Of a stretch of 64,000 nt of DNA, positions 24,988 to 33,853 are shown one piece after another. The stretch comes from Streptomyces litmocidini (lineage in GTDB: Bacteria > Actinomycetota > Actinomycetes > Streptomycetales > Streptomycetaceae): assembly GCF_014649755.1 (NCBI RefSeq), contig NZ_BMTQ01000004.1:496001-560000 (forward strand). Reading direction: 5' to 3'. The notes below the pieces were generated by a model. It had not been told where the DNA came from. It was given only the letters and a program-made list of their open reading frames with translations, and searched no databases. Position 1 is the first letter of the stretch. Each line of letters starts with the position of its first letter. The position numbers and the translations under genes are program-made.

Positions 24988-26622
24988 CTACTCGGCGGGC
25001 CAGGGGACCTCCGGCGAGCGGTACCAGGTGATGCCCATCGCGTCGAAGCGGGGGGCCTGTTCGGCGAGGCGTTCCTTGTAGGCGTCCCAGTCGTGGGTGG
25101 CCGCCGGGGACCAGCCGAGTTCGGCGATGCCCGGGAGGCGCGGGAAGGCCATGACGTCGAGGTCGCCGGGGGACGCGAGGGTCTCGGTCCACAGCGGGGC
25201 CTCGACGCCCCGGACGGCGTCCTCGGGGGCGCCGGGGAGGTAGGTGGCGGGGTTCCAGTCGTACGACCTGCGGACCTCGACGTATCCGGCCCAGGCGAGG
25301 CCCAGCGGGGTGTCCTTGGTGTACTTCATGTCGAGGTACGTGCGGTCGGCGGGCGAGAGGATCAGGCCCGTGCCGTTGCGGGCGGCCGCGGCGACCCTCT
25401 CCTTCTCCTGTGCGGGGGTGCGGTCGAGGCCCCAGTACTGGACGAGGGCGCCCTCGGCGGGGGTGGCGCCGGTCAGCTGGTGCCAGCCGACGACGGTCTT
25501 GCCGTACTTGGCGACGACCGGCTGCACCTTGTCCATGAAGGTCACGTAGTCGGCGTGGCTGGTGGAGTGGGCCTCGTCGCCGCCGATGTGGAGGTAGCGG
25601 CCGGGGGTGAGGGCGGCGATCTCCCGGACGACGTCGTCGACGAAGTCGTACGTGACGGGCTTGGGCACGCACAGGGAGCTGAAGCCGACCTTGGTGCCGG
25701 TGTAGAGGGGCGGGGCGACGCCGTCGCAGGTGAGTTCGGCGTAGGAGGCGAGGGCCGCGTTGGTGTGGCCGGGCATGTCGATCTCGGGGACCACCTCCTG
25801 GTAGCGGGAGGCGGCGTACTCCACGATCTCGCGGTACTGCGCCTTGGTGTAGAAGCCTCCGGTGCCGCCTCCGACCTCGGTGGAGCCGCCGTGGGTGGTG
25901 AGGCGGGGCCAGGAGTCGACGGCGATGCGCCAGCCCTGGTCGTCGGAGAGGTGCAGGTGGAGGGTGTTGACCTTGTAGAGGGCGAGCTGGTCGATGTACC
26001 GCTTCACCTCGTCGACGGTGAAGAAGTGGCGGGCGACGTCGAGCATGGCGCCGCGGTAGGCGTAGCGCGGGGTGTCGGTGACGGTGCCGCCGGCGATCTT
26101 CCAGGGGCCCGGCTGGACGCTCTTCCGTTCGACGGCGGAGGGGAGCTGCTGGCGCAGGGTCTGGACGCCGCGGAAGAGGCCGGCGGGCACGCGGGCGGTG
26201 AGGGTGAGGCCGTCGGGCGCGGAGCGGAGCCGGTAGCCCTCGTCGCCGAGGGCGGTCTCGCCGGGGTCGAGGCGGAGCCGGATGCCGCGGCCGGCGGCGC
26301 GGTCGTCGACGACGGGGAGCGGGAACCCGGTGGCGGGGCGGAGGAGGCCGGCGAGGTAGCGGCCGAGTGCCTGGGACTCGCCGGATCTGACGTCGACGCC
26401 GATGCGGGTGGCGGCGGTGAGGGTGTAGGGCTCGCCCTCGGGGGTGACGGAGGCGGGCACGGGCACGATGCGGCCGAGCGGGCGGACCTCGGGTTCGGCG
26501 GCGGTCCTGCCGGGTGCCTTGGCGTCGGTGCCGTCGGCGGCGGCCTCTCCGCAGCCGACGCCGGCGGTCGCGAACAGGAGCAGGGATCCGATCAGGCGCG
26601 GAATCGTCGTGCGCTGTCTCAC
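24988..26622 (-). CDS. GH20 beta-N-acetylhexosaminidase, exported
   Basis: A 544-aa enzyme that removes terminal GlcNAc from chitin oligosaccharides. It starts at the GTG at 26622 with GGGGAG upstream. The N-terminal export signal LIGSLLLFATAGVGC could be a lipobox (C24), though an atypical one. A GH20b-like N-terminal domain (about 50-175) precedes the catalytic barrel. The barrel shows NTLHLHLSDDQGWRI, VVPEIDMPGHTNAALASY and the catalytic Asp-Glu pair HIGGDEAHS (near residue 349). A dre-type DasR operator lies about 116 bp upstream. Its product GlcNAc links to the adjacent glmS amino-sugar metabolism. Confidence 0.92.
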   Translation of the reverse strand: MRQRTTIPRLIGSLLLFATAGVGCGEAAADGTDAKAPGRTAAEPEVRPLGRIVPVPASVTPEGEPYTLTAATRIGVDVRSGESQALGRYLAGLLRPATGFPLPVVDDRAAGRGIRLRLDPGETALGDEGYRLRSAPDGLTLTARVPAGLFRGVQTLRQQLPSAVERKSVQPGPWKIAGGTVTDTPRYAYRGAMLDVARHFFTVDEVKRYIDQLALYKVNTLHLHLSDDQGWRIAVDSWPRLTTHGGSTEVGGGTGGFYTKAQYREIVEYAASRYQEVVPEIDMPGHTNAALASYAELTCDGVAPPLYTGTKVGFSSLCVPKPVTYDFVDDVVREIAALTPGRYLHIGGDEAHSTSHADYVTFMDKVQPVVAKYGKTVVGWHQLTGATPAEGALVQYWGLDRTPAQEKERVAAAARNGTGLILSPADRTYLDMKYTKDTPLGLAWAGYVEVRRSYDWNPATYLPGAPEDAVRGVEAPLWTETLASPGDLDVMAFPRLPGIAELGWSPAATHDWDAYKERLAEQAPRFDAMGITWYRSPEVPWPAE

Positions 26623-26737
26623 AGGCGGGCTCCCCTTCGGGTGATCGGCTTCGGAGGGTCGACTTCGGGTGATCGACACGTCCGTCGTTCTGTATATCCC
26701 CTCGGTCGGTCTGTGTATCGCCGCTGCCGTTCGGATT

Positions 26738-26753
26738 CAAGGTCTGGACCAAG
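26738..26753. promoter_or_regulatory. DasR-type operator (dre)
   Basis: CAAGGTCTGGACCAAG matches the dre pattern NNTGGTCTAGACCANN in the key GGTCT and GACCA halves. It lies between the GH20 gene (minus) and the small gene/glmS (plus), so it may control both directions. Confidence 0.75.
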
Positions 26754-26783
26754 GGGCCGAAAGAGGGGGCGGATCGACCACTC

Positions 26784-26803
26784 CCTGCCCGAATTCGGGC
26801 AGG
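26784..26803. promoter_or_regulatory. Perfect 20-bp palindrome upstream of the glmS unit
   Basis: CCTGCCCGAATTCGGGCAGG is fully palindromic without a loop, more like an operator than a terminator. It lies 40 bp before the GTG taken as the start of the small gene. No known Streptomyces operator matches from memory. Confidence 0.4.
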
Positions 26804-26843
26804 ATTCTTGCGGAGGCCCCCGACGAACCCTCAATATGCACGG

Positions 26844-27119
26844 GTGCTCGAACGCCGCCCGTCGCACGACGACCTCATCGACCACCTGGTCCGCAGCACC
26901 GCGCTCCAGCGCGGTGAGGCCGCCCGGGTGGTGCTCGACGTGCTGGCGTACTTCGACGAGACGACCGAGGAGTTCGTCCGCCGCCGCCATCGCGAACTGC
27001 AGTCCGGCGGCGCCGTGAACGCCGAGATCTTCGAACGGATCGCGGCGGAGCTGCCGCACCGGGCGGTGGCGCCGCCGGAGCTCTCGCTCCGGCAACTGCG
27101 CCGCATCGTCTACGGCTGA
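26844..27119 (+). CDS. Small conserved helical protein upstream of glmS
   Basis: A 91-aa protein, mostly helical and charged. Features are DDLIDHLVRSTALQRGEAAR, VVLDVLAYFDETTEEFVRRR and a basic C-terminus LSLRQLRRIVYG. The GTG at 26844 is a provisional start; a TTG at 26808 in the same frame would add 12 residues but starts right beside the palindrome. Neither has a good ribosome site. The gene ends 48 bp before glmS on the same strand and I assign no function. Confidence 0.6.
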   Translation: MLERRPSHDDLIDHLVRSTALQRGEAARVVLDVLAYFDETTEEFVRRRHRELQSGGAVNAEIFERIAAELPHRAVAPPELSLRQLRRIVYG

Positions 27120-27167
27120 GCTCCGTACGTCCGAGCACATCCACCAACCTGGAGGGGTTTCACCTTT

Positions 27168-28985
27168 ATGTGCGGAATTGTCGGTTACATCGGTAAGCGC
27201 GACGTGGCTCCGCTGCTCCTGGAGGGCCTGGCCCGCCTGGAGTACCGCGGATACGACTCGGCCGGCATGGTCGTCACCAGCCCGAAGTCCTCCGGCCTGA
27301 AGATGGTCAAGGCCAAGGGCCGCGTCCGCGACCTGGAGGCCAGGGTCCCCAAGCGCTTCACCGGCACCACCGGCATCGCCCACACCCGCTGGGCCACGCA
27401 CGGCGCCCCGAGCGACGTCAACTCGCACCCGCACCTGGACCCCGAGAACAAGGTCGCGGTCGTCCACAACGGCATCGTCGACAACGCCCAGGAGCTCCGC
27501 GCCAAGCTGGAGGCCGACGGCGTCGTCTTCGCCTCCGAGACGGACACCGAGGTCATCACCCACCTCGTCGCCCGCTCCCAGGCCGAGACGCTGGAGGAGA
27601 AGGTCCGCGAGGCCCTCAAGGTCATCGAGGGCACCTACGGCATCGCCGTGATGCACGCCGACTTCAACGACCGCATCGTGGTGGCCCGCAACGGCTCCCC
27701 GGTCATCCTCGGCATCGGCGAGAAGGAGATGCTCGTCGCCTCCGACGTCGCCGCCCTGATCGCCCACACCCGCCAGGTCGTCACCCTGAACGACGGCGAG
27801 ATGGCCACCCTCAAGGCCGACGACTTCCGCACCTACACGGTCTCCGGCGCCTCCACCACGGCCACCCCCGAGACCGTCGAGTGGGAGGCCGCCTCCTACG
27901 ACATGGGCGGCCACGACACGTACATGCACAAGGAGATCTGCGAGCAGCCCGACGCGGTCGACCGCGTGCTGCGCGGCCGGATCGACGACCGCTTCTCCAC
28001 CGTGCACCTGGGCGGCCTGAACCTCGACGCCCGCGAGGCCCGCACCATCCGCCGCATCAAGATCCTCGGCTGCGGCACCTCGTACCACGCCGGCCTCATC
28101 GGCGCCGGGCTCATCGAGTCCATGGCCCGCATCCCCGCCGACGCCGAGCCGGCCTCGGAGTTCCGCTACCGCAACCCGGTCGTGGACCCCGACACCCTCT
28201 ACATCGCCGTCTCCCAGTCCGGTGAGACCTACGACGTGCTCGCCGCCGTCCAGGAGCTCAAGCGGAAGGGCGCCCGCGTCCTCGGCGTCGTCAACGTCGT
28301 CGGCTCCGCCATCGCCCGCGAGGCCGACGGCGGCGTGTACGTCCACGCCGGCCCCGAGGTCTGCGTCGTCTCCACCAAGTGCTTCACCAACACGGTCACC
28401 GCCTTCGCGCTGCTCGCCCTGCACCTGGGCCGCATCCGCGACCTGTCCGTCACCGACGGCAAGCGGATCATCGAGGGCCTGCGCAAGCTGCCCTCGCAGA
28501 TCGAGGAGATCCTCAAGACCGAGGAGCAGATCAAGGAGATCGCCGCGGAGTACGCGGGCGCCCAGTCGATGATGTTCATCGGCCGCGTGCGCGGCTACCC
28601 CGTCGCCCTGGAGGCCTCCCTCAAGCTGAAGGAGATCTCCTACATCCACGCCGAGGCGTACCCGGCCTCCGAGCTGAAGCACGGCCCGCTCGCCCTCATC
28701 GAGCCGGCCCTGCCGACCGTCGCGATCGTCCCCGACGACGACCTGCTGGAGAAGAACCGCGCCGCCCTGGAGGAGATCAAGGCCCGCAGCGGCCGCATCC
28801 TCGCGGTCGCGCACCAGCCGCAGGCGAAGGCCGACCACACCATCGTCGTCCCGAAGAACGAGGACGAGCTGGACCCGATCCTGATGGGCATCCCGCTCCA
28901 GCTCCTCGCCTACCACACGGCGCTCGCCATGGGCCGCGACATCGACAAGCCGCGCAACCTGGCGAAGTCCGTCACCGTCGAGTAG
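27168..28985 (+). CDS. glmS: Glutamine-fructose-6-phosphate aminotransferase (isomerizing)
   Basis: A 605-aa enzyme making glucosamine-6-phosphate from fructose-6-phosphate and glutamine, the entry to UDP-GlcNAc and peptidoglycan. It has the N-terminal glutaminase with catalytic Cys2 (MCGIVGYIGKRD) and THGAPSDVNSHPH. Two SIS sugar-binding domains follow (ILGCGTSYHAGL, VSQSGETYDVLAA), with the C-terminal KPRNLAKSVTVE. No glmS ribozyme-like leader is visible in the 48-bp gap upstream. Streptomyces often carries two glmS copies; this one sits in the chitin/GlcNAc neighbourhood. Confidence 0.95.
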   Translation: MCGIVGYIGKRDVAPLLLEGLARLEYRGYDSAGMVVTSPKSSGLKMVKAKGRVRDLEARVPKRFTGTTGIAHTRWATHGAPSDVNSHPHLDPENKVAVVHNGIVDNAQELRAKLEADGVVFASETDTEVITHLVARSQAETLEEKVREALKVIEGTYGIAVMHADFNDRIVVARNGSPVILGIGEKEMLVASDVAALIAHTRQVVTLNDGEMATLKADDFRTYTVSGASTTATPETVEWEAASYDMGGHDTYMHKEICEQPDAVDRVLRGRIDDRFSTVHLGGLNLDAREARTIRRIKILGCGTSYHAGLIGAGLIESMARIPADAEPASEFRYRNPVVDPDTLYIAVSQSGETYDVLAAVQELKRKGARVLGVVNVVGSAIAREADGGVYVHAGPEVCVVSTKCFTNTVTAFALLALHLGRIRDLSVTDGKRIIEGLRKLPSQIEEILKTEEQIKEIAAEYAGAQSMMFIGRVRGYPVALEASLKLKEISYIHAEAYPASELKHGPLALIEPALPTVAIVPDDDLLEKNRAALEEIKARSGRILAVAHQPQAKADHTIVVPKNEDELDPILMGIPLQLLAYHTALAMGRDIDKPRNLAKSVTVE

Positions 28986-29016
28986 GTCTCCACGCCGTCG
29001 CGGCCGAGGCGCGGCG

Positions 29017-29064
29017 CCGGGCCTGTCCCCCGGACGCCGCGCCCCTCCGGGCCTGTCCCCCGGA
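29017..29064. repeat. Direct repeat of 18 bp
   Basis: CCGGGCCTGTCCCCCGGA occurs at 29017-29034 and again at 29047-29064 (period 30 bp) just after glmS. Each copy can fold on itself (CCGGG...CCCGG type), so they may be minor hairpins ahead of the main terminator. Confidence 0.6.
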
Positions 29065-29080
29065 GCCTCGGCCGGACACG

Positions 29081-29123
29081 CAGCGGTCCCCGTGCACACA
29101 CCTCCCGTGCACGGGGACCGCTG
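29081..29123. terminator. Bidirectional terminator, glmS / acetate-transporter gene
   Basis: A perfect 17-bp stem (CAGCGGTCCCCGTGCAC with GTGCACGGGGACCGCTG) around a 9-nt loop, with TCCTTTCC after it. It sits between converging genes. Confidence 0.88.
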
Positions 29124-29143
29124 TCCTTTCCGGACCTTCCGGC

Positions 29144-29707
29144 TCAGCCCGCGGCCGGGGCACCGCCCGCCGAGCGGCGCAGGGCCATCGGCCAGCCGGC
29201 GACCGCGGCCGTGGCGCCGTACCAGGCGACCAGGCCCGCGGCGGCGGCGACCCAGCCGCCCGCCTCGCCGAGGCCGCCGTTGTCGGCGAGGGCGCCGATG
29301 CCGAGCAGCAGCAGCGCGACGAACAGCAGCCCGTACACACCCTGTCCGAAGAGCCCGCTGCCCGCGGAGGCCATGGTCAGCGTGAGCGCGAGGAGCGCCC
29401 ACAGGAGCAGGAAGAGGCCCATGGCGTCGGCCGAGGCGTGCCCGCCGGCTCCGCTGCCCCAGGTGAACCAGAAGGCGCCGAGCGCCGCGTACGCCGTGCC
29501 TTCGCCCTTGTCGCCCGCGCGCAGGGCGAGCAGTCCGACGAGGAAGAGCGTCACGCCGCCGACCCAGGTGGCGAGACCCGCGGCATCCGCTGCCGCGACG
29601 TTGTCGATGACACCGGTTCCGCCCAGGCCGAAGGCCAGCAGGGTCAGTCCGAGTGCCAGGTGGCCGAGCGTGGAGGTGGTGTTTCCCGCGGCGACTTCGT
29701 TGTTCAC
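29144..29707 (-). CDS. GPR1/FUN34/YaaH-family (acetate uptake type) membrane protein
   Basis: A 187-aa protein with six hydrophobic segments and the family-like N-terminal motif TSTLGHLALGLTLLAFGLGG. FWFTWGSGAGG falls in the middle. Family members move acetate or succinate with protons. The GTG at 29707 follows AAGGGAG. Members usually have an NP-x-G motif at the start of the first helix; here it reads STLGHL, so substrate specificity is uncertain. Confidence 0.72.
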   Translation of the reverse strand: MNNEVAAGNTTSTLGHLALGLTLLAFGLGGTGVIDNVAAADAAGLATWVGGVTLFLVGLLALRAGDKGEGTAYAALGAFWFTWGSGAGGHASADAMGLFLLLWALLALTLTMASAGSGLFGQGVYGLLFVALLLLGIGALADNGGLGEAGGWVAAAAGLVAWYGATAAVAGWPMALRRSAGGAPAAG

Positions 29708-29881
29708 GGCGGGCTCCCTTCAGGTGTGCAGTTGTCCTGCGTGAGCTGCTGTGTTCCGTGGCCTTTATGTACCCTTCACAAGCACACAATTCACCTGAGG
29801 AAGTCCGAATTTATGGCCGGATGACGGCAGTTGAGGGAGTGATCCGACGGGCCGCACGAGGCGGAGGGGCCCGCGGGCGCG

Positions 29882-30403
29882 TTACGGGATGACGATGACG
29901 GGCCGCTGGGCGCGGCGCGCGAGGCGGCCGGCGACCGAGCCGAAGATCCGGCCGACGATCCCGTGCGTGGAGCCGACCACGATCGCGTCGGCCGAGTACT
30001 CCCGGCCGACCTCCTCCAGCTCGTGGCAGATGTCCCCGCCGCGCTCGACCAGGATCCACGGCACCTCGGAGAGGTGATCGGCGCAGGCCAGCTCCAGACC
30101 GAGGACCTCGGTGCGGTGGTCCGGCACGTCGACGAAGACCGGGGGCTCGCAGCCGGCCCACACCGTGGTGGGCAGCCGGTTGGCCACGTGCACGATGATC
30201 AGGCCCGATCCGGAGCGGCGGGCCATGCCGATGGCGTACGCGAGGGCGCGCTCACTGGACGTGGAACCGTCGAAGCCGACGACCACTCCGTGCCGGAAGG
30301 CCGGGTCGCAGGCGTGACGTGGCTGTTCTACCGCCAGGGGGTCGACCGTGGAGTCGGCGACGCGCTTGCGGTCCGCGGGTTCGGGGAATTCGTGACCGGC
30401 CAT
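29882..30403 (-). CDS. Universal stress protein
   Basis: A 173-aa single UspA domain after a short N-terminal tail. HGVVVGFDGSTSSERALAYA opens the domain, IIVHVANRLP follows, and the C-terminal ATP-loop GSTHGIVGRIFGSVAGRLAR fits G-2x-G-9x-G(S/T). It is therefore an ATP-binding type. The start at 30403 gives MAGHEFPEPADR; upstream in-frame sequence is repetitive and non-conserved in character, and the ribosome site is weak. Confidence 0.82.
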   Translation of the reverse strand: MAGHEFPEPADRKRVADSTVDPLAVEQPRHACDPAFRHGVVVGFDGSTSSERALAYAIGMARRSGSGLIIVHVANRLPTTVWAGCEPPVFVDVPDHRTEVLGLELACADHLSEVPWILVERGGDICHELEEVGREYSADAIVVGSTHGIVGRIFGSVAGRLARRAQRPVIVIP

Positions 30404-30911
30404 CGGTGTCTCGGCGAAGAGGGTCCTCGTGGGAAGGGACGGGGAAAGGGGGACGAACGACGGGTGACGGCGGAGCTGTGTCCGGGAATCATCTTCCCAA
30501 GCCCATACCCCCAAGGGTACGGCGACACTCCTCTCCTGCCCAGAGCCCGCCGTGCCGCACCCGGCGTGCCCGCCGCTCGCGCGCGGCGTTCCAGGGAGCA
30601 TGCACGAGGGGTTCGGGATCTGGCAATGCCGGATGTGCCCTACAGGCGTCCGTACGGGGGCCAAACGGACGTCGCCGAGAGTGACCGGAACGTTCCGTTC
30701 CTCGTTGCCACAGGTCCAGCCCGTCCCGACCGCGCCCCCGGCCCGCCGCCACCCCACCCCTCCGTCGCCACGGATCGACCCACCGTCACCACGGATCGAC
30801 CCACCGTCACCACGGACCCGTCCCGCCTCCACCGCGGAACCGCCCCGCCCCCACCGCGGAACCACCCCGCCCTCAGCACAGAACCGTCCCACCGTCGCAG
30901 GGAGACCGCCC
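30404..30911. other. About 500 bp without a convincing gene; short tandem repeat
   Basis: This gap separates the divergent usp gene from the small membrane-protein gene. It holds a 12-bp palindrome CGGAACGTTCCG at 30686-30697, which could be an operator. At 30761-30815 there is a 21-bp-period tandem repeat (CACGGATCGACCCACCGTC units). Open frames across it are proline-rich and lack coding character. Confidence 0.5.
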
Positions 30912-31283
30912 GTGCCCGCACCATCGACCGCCGTCGGCCAGACCTCCGCCACCCCCGCCCCCGGCGCGCCCCGCGGCCGGCGCCGGGCGCCCGCCCTCCC
31001 CCCGGCCGCCGGCGCGGATCCGGGAACGGGGCCGGGGCTGGGGCCGGGGCCAGGGCCGGCGGCGGGCGCGGGCGCGGCGGAGCAGGCCGGTGACGTCGTC
31101 CGCTGGGCGGTCTTCTGCTGCGCGCTGGTCCCCGTGGTGCTCCTCGTCTACGGCACCTCGCTCGGCGGAGCCGCCGGGACCGCGCTGGGGCTCGCCTCGG
31201 TGACGGCGGCCTGCCGGCTGCTGCTGCGCCGCTCGGAGCGCGGACTGCGCTCCGAGACGGTCCGGCCGGGGCGCCGGAACTAG
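30912..31283 (+). CDS. Small membrane protein with Pro/Gly-rich N-terminus
   Basis: A 123-aa protein. It has a disordered Ala/Pro/Gly N-terminal half with a short GTGPGLGPGPGPAAGAG repeat. One long hydrophobic region (about 67-107: WAVFCCALVPVVLLVYGTSL followed by GGAAGTALGLASVTAACRLL) probably forms two membrane spans. The tail is basic (LRRSERGLRSETVRPGRRN). The GTG at 30912 has AGGGAGA upstream at good spacing. The function is unknown. It lies upstream of adpA but is separated from it by a palindrome and a long leader. Confidence 0.6.
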   Translation: MPAPSTAVGQTSATPAPGAPRGRRRAPALPPAAGADPGTGPGLGPGPGPAAGAGAAEQAGDVVRWAVFCCALVPVVLLVYGTSLGGAAGTALGLASVTAACRLLLRRSERGLRSETVRPGRRN

Positions 31284-31292
31284 CCCCCGAGA

Positions 31293-31314
31293 GTTCCGGA
31301 GCCGGCTCCGGAAC
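31293..31314 (+). terminator. Perfect 22-bp palindrome, probable terminator
   Basis: GTTCCGGAGCC followed immediately by its reverse complement GGCTCCGGAAC, 9 bp after the stop of the small membrane protein. As RNA it would fold into a hairpin with a tight loop and end that transcript before adpA. Confidence 0.6.
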
Positions 31315-31704
31315 CCTTCGAGTTGACAGGTTCGTACACCCGACCCCATATGTTTTCAGCCAACTTGAGGTCGTCGGCGAGTCCTTGGCGGAACGATTGG
31401 CCAAGCCCGGTGCCGACGGCCCCGAAAGCCTTGCCCCGAGGGCCCACACCCCCCGCGTACGGGGGCGTTCGCCGTCCCGTCCCCTCCCCGGGCGGCCGTC
31501 GGACGCCGGACTCCGCGATCGATCGCTTCACGCCAAGTTGCCTTGTCGACAATCCACCGGATGGAGAACTTGTCACGCCGGCGCCACGGGACACAGTAGA
31601 TTCGATCATGGGTACCGAAGACTGGGGTCTCGTGCAAAACCGAGGGGAAACGTGCAGGAGCGACACGACCAGGGAGACGCGAACACCGAGGGGGGCTTAG
31701 CGTC
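31315..31704 (+). promoter_or_regulatory. Long adpA promoter and leader region
   Basis: About 390 bp without a gene ahead of adpA. It is less GC-rich than its surroundings (for example GTTGACAGGTTCG, CCATATGTTTTCAGCC, GTTGCCTTGTCGACAATCC). GAGGGGGGCTTAGCGTC gives the ribosome site before the ATG. adpA genes are known to have long regulated leaders and several transcription-factor sites. I cannot assign a specific site from sequence alone. Confidence 0.55.
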
Positions 31705-32865
31705 ATGAGCCAGGACTCCGCCGCACCGGAGGCCGCACGGAAGCTGTCCGGGCGCCGCCGTCGCGAAGTCGTCGCGGTGCTGCTGTTCAGCGGCGGCCCC
31801 ATCTTCGAGAGCTCCATCCCGCTCTCCGTGTTCGGCATCGACCGGCAGGACGCCGGGGTGCCACGTTACCGGCTGCTCGTCTGCGCCGGCGAGGAAGGAC
31901 CGCTGCGGACCACCGGCGGGCTCGAACTCACCGCGCCGTACGGCCTGGAGGCCATCGGCCGGGCGGGCACCGTCGTCGTCCCGGCCTGGCGGTCGATCAC
32001 CTCGCCGCCGCCGCCGGAGGCGCTCGAAGCGCTGCGCCGCGCACACGAGGAGGGGGCCAGGATCGTCGGGCTGTGCACCGGGGCGTTCGTCCTGGCCGCC
32101 GCCGGACTGCTCGACGGCCGCCCGGCGACCACGCACTGGATGTACGCGCCGACGCTCGCCAAGCGCTATCCGTCGGTCCACGTGGACCCGCGGGAGCTCT
32201 TCGTCGACGACGGGGACGTGCTGACCTCCGCCGGCACCGCGGCCGGAATCGACCTGTGTCTGCACATCGTGCGGACCGACCACGGCACCGAGGCCGCGGG
32301 CGCGCTGGCGCGCCGGCTGGTCGTCCCGCCGCGGCGCAGCGGCGGTCAGGAGCGCTACCTCGACAGGTCTTTACCCGAGGAGATCGGCGCCGACCCGCTG
32401 GCCGAGGTCGTCGCCTGGGCGCTGGAGCACCTCCACGAGCAGTTCGACGTGGAGACGCTCGCCGCGCGCGCCTACATGTCACGGCGGACCTTCGACCGCC
32501 GGTTCCGCTCGCTGACGGGCTCGGCCCCGCTCCAGTGGCTGATCACCCAGCGGGTGCTGCAGGCGCAGCGGCTGCTCGAGACCTCCGACTACTCGGTCGA
32601 CGAGGTCGCGGGCCGGTGCGGCTTCCGCTCCCCGGTGGCGCTGCGCGGTCACTTCCGGCGCCAGCTCGGCTCCTCGCCGGCCGCCTACCGCGCGGCGTAC
32701 CGCGCCCGGCGGCCGCAGGGCGAGGTCGGCACGGCCGTGCTCGAAGCGGCGGTGCCGGCCCAGGGTCCGGCGGGGCTCCGCAGGCCGCTGGAGCCGGGCA
32801 AGCCGCAGTCGGACGTGTACGCCTCCGGCCGGCCCGCCCTGCCGGGCCAGCGCAGCGCGCCGTAA
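31705..32865 (+). CDS. adpA: AdpA, AraC-family master regulator of development
   Basis: 386 aa. The N-terminal DJ-1/ThiJ-like dimerisation domain (about 20-200) includes VVAVLLFSGGPIFESSIPLS and GARIVGLCTGAFVLAAAGLL. The C-terminal AraC helix-turn-helix (about 235-335) includes LAARAYMSRRTFDRRFRSLT and EVAGRCGFRSPVALRGHFRR. AdpA controls hundreds of genes for morphological differentiation and antibiotics. Codon 223 (32371-32373) is TTA, between the two domains, exactly where adpA genes carry their bldA-dependent leucine codon. Full translation thus needs the late-expressed tRNA-Leu(UUA). The variable C-terminal tail after RARRPQG is normal. Confidence 0.96.
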   Translation: MSQDSAAPEAARKLSGRRRREVVAVLLFSGGPIFESSIPLSVFGIDRQDAGVPRYRLLVCAGEEGPLRTTGGLELTAPYGLEAIGRAGTVVVPAWRSITSPPPPEALEALRRAHEEGARIVGLCTGAFVLAAAGLLDGRPATTHWMYAPTLAKRYPSVHVDPRELFVDDGDVLTSAGTAAGIDLCLHIVRTDHGTEAAGALARRLVVPPRRSGGQERYLDRSLPEEIGADPLAEVVAWALEHLHEQFDVETLAARAYMSRRTFDRRFRSLTGSAPLQWLITQRVLQAQRLLETSDYSVDEVAGRCGFRSPVALRGHFRRQLGSSPAAYRAAYRARRPQGEVGTAVLEAAVPAQGPAGLRRPLEPGKPQSDVYASGRPALPGQRSAP

Positions 32866-32903
32866 CGGGACCGACGCCGCCACAAGCGGCGCGACGCAGG
32901 ACC

Positions 32904-32940
32904 GACGGGCCCCCGGGGACACCTCCCCCGGGGGCCCGTC
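32904..32940 (+). terminator. Terminator after adpA
   Basis: GACGGGCCCCCGGGG and CCCCGGGGGCCCGTC arms form an almost perfect 15-16 bp stem about 40 bp after the adpA stop. Confidence 0.8.
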
Positions 32941-33123
32941 GGCCCGCCGGGACGTGTCCCGGGCCCCGCGCCCGGTGCGGCGGAGGGGGCGCGCCCCTGT
33001 TCGAGCGGAGCCGGGAGCTCGGGGGCGCGCGCACGGCGACGCGGAGCGGGCGGGAGTCCGCCGACGGGGCCCGAGGCCCTCGGGCCCGGCCCGATCGGCG
33101 GGACACGCCCTAAGGTAGGACGC

Positions 33124-33726
33124 ATGAACGATCGCATGGTGTGGATCGACTGCGAGATGACCGGGCTCTCGCTGACGGACGACGCACTCATCGAGGTGGC
33201 CGCGCTGGTCACCGACTCGGAACTGAACGTGCTCGGCGACGGCGTGGACATCGTGATCCGCCCGCCGGACGCGGCCCTGGAGACCATGCCCGAGATCGTG
33301 CGCCAGATGCACACGACCTCGGGGCTGCTCGACGCGCTCGCCGGCGGCACCACGCTCGCCGACGCGGAGGCCCAGGTCCTCGCGTACGTCCGCGAGCACG
33401 TCAAGGAACCGGGCAAGGCGCCGCTGTGCGGGAACTCGGTCTCCACGGACCGCGGCTTCCTCGCGCGCGACATGCCCGCCCTGGAGAGCCATCTGCACTA
33501 CCGGATCGTCGATGTCTCCTCGGTCAAGGAGCTGGCCCGCCGCTGGTACCCGAGGGCGTACTTCAACAGTCCGGAGAAGAACGGCAACCACCGGGCGCTC
33601 GCCGACATCCGCGAGTCCATCGCGGAGCTGCGCTACTACCGCGAGGCGGTCTTCGTCCCGCGGCCCGGCCCGGACTCGGAGACCGCGAAGAAGATCGCGG
33701 CCCGTCACGTCCTGCCCTCGGAGTGA
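33124..33726 (+). CDS. orn: Oligoribonuclease
   Basis: A 200-aa DEDDh 3'-5' exoribonuclease that degrades 2-5-nt RNA and pGpG from c-di-GMP turnover. Its motifs are WIDCEMTGL (Exo I), [15 protein letters not shown] (Exo II) and [12 protein letters not shown] (Exo III, with H and D). AGGTAGGA precedes the ATG. Orn next to adpA is the standard Streptomyces order. Its pGpG activity connects to the CdgA-like c-di-GMP enzyme elsewhere in the window. Confidence 0.96.
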   Translation: MNDRMVWIDCEMTGLSLTDDALIEVAALVTDSELNVLGDGVDIVIRPPDAALETMPEIVRQMHTTSGLLDALAGGTTLADAEAQVLAYVREHVKEPGKAPLCGNSVSTDRGFLARDMPALESHLHYRIVDVSSVKELARRWYPRAYFNSPEKNGNHRALADIRESIAELRYYREAVFVPRPGPDSETAKKIAARHVLPSE

Positions 33727-33853
33727 CCGTCCGCTCGCGCCTCCGGGAGCCCCGGGAACCCCCCGCGGGAAACGGTGGCGCGAGCACCCTCCGGAACCCT
33801 GTAGACTTCTTCTCGGCCGGTCGGGGAAACCTTCGGGAAAACCGCCGGTCGTG

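Noticed and set aside
27120..27167. glmS ribozyme/riboswitch upstream of glmS
   Set aside because: The 48-bp gap is too short and shows no ribozyme core. This element is typical of Firmicutes.
30552..30911. Longer form (243 aa) of the small membrane protein
   Set aside because: The extension is repeat-derived Pro/Ser/Arg sequence. The GTG at 30912 has a good ribosome site.
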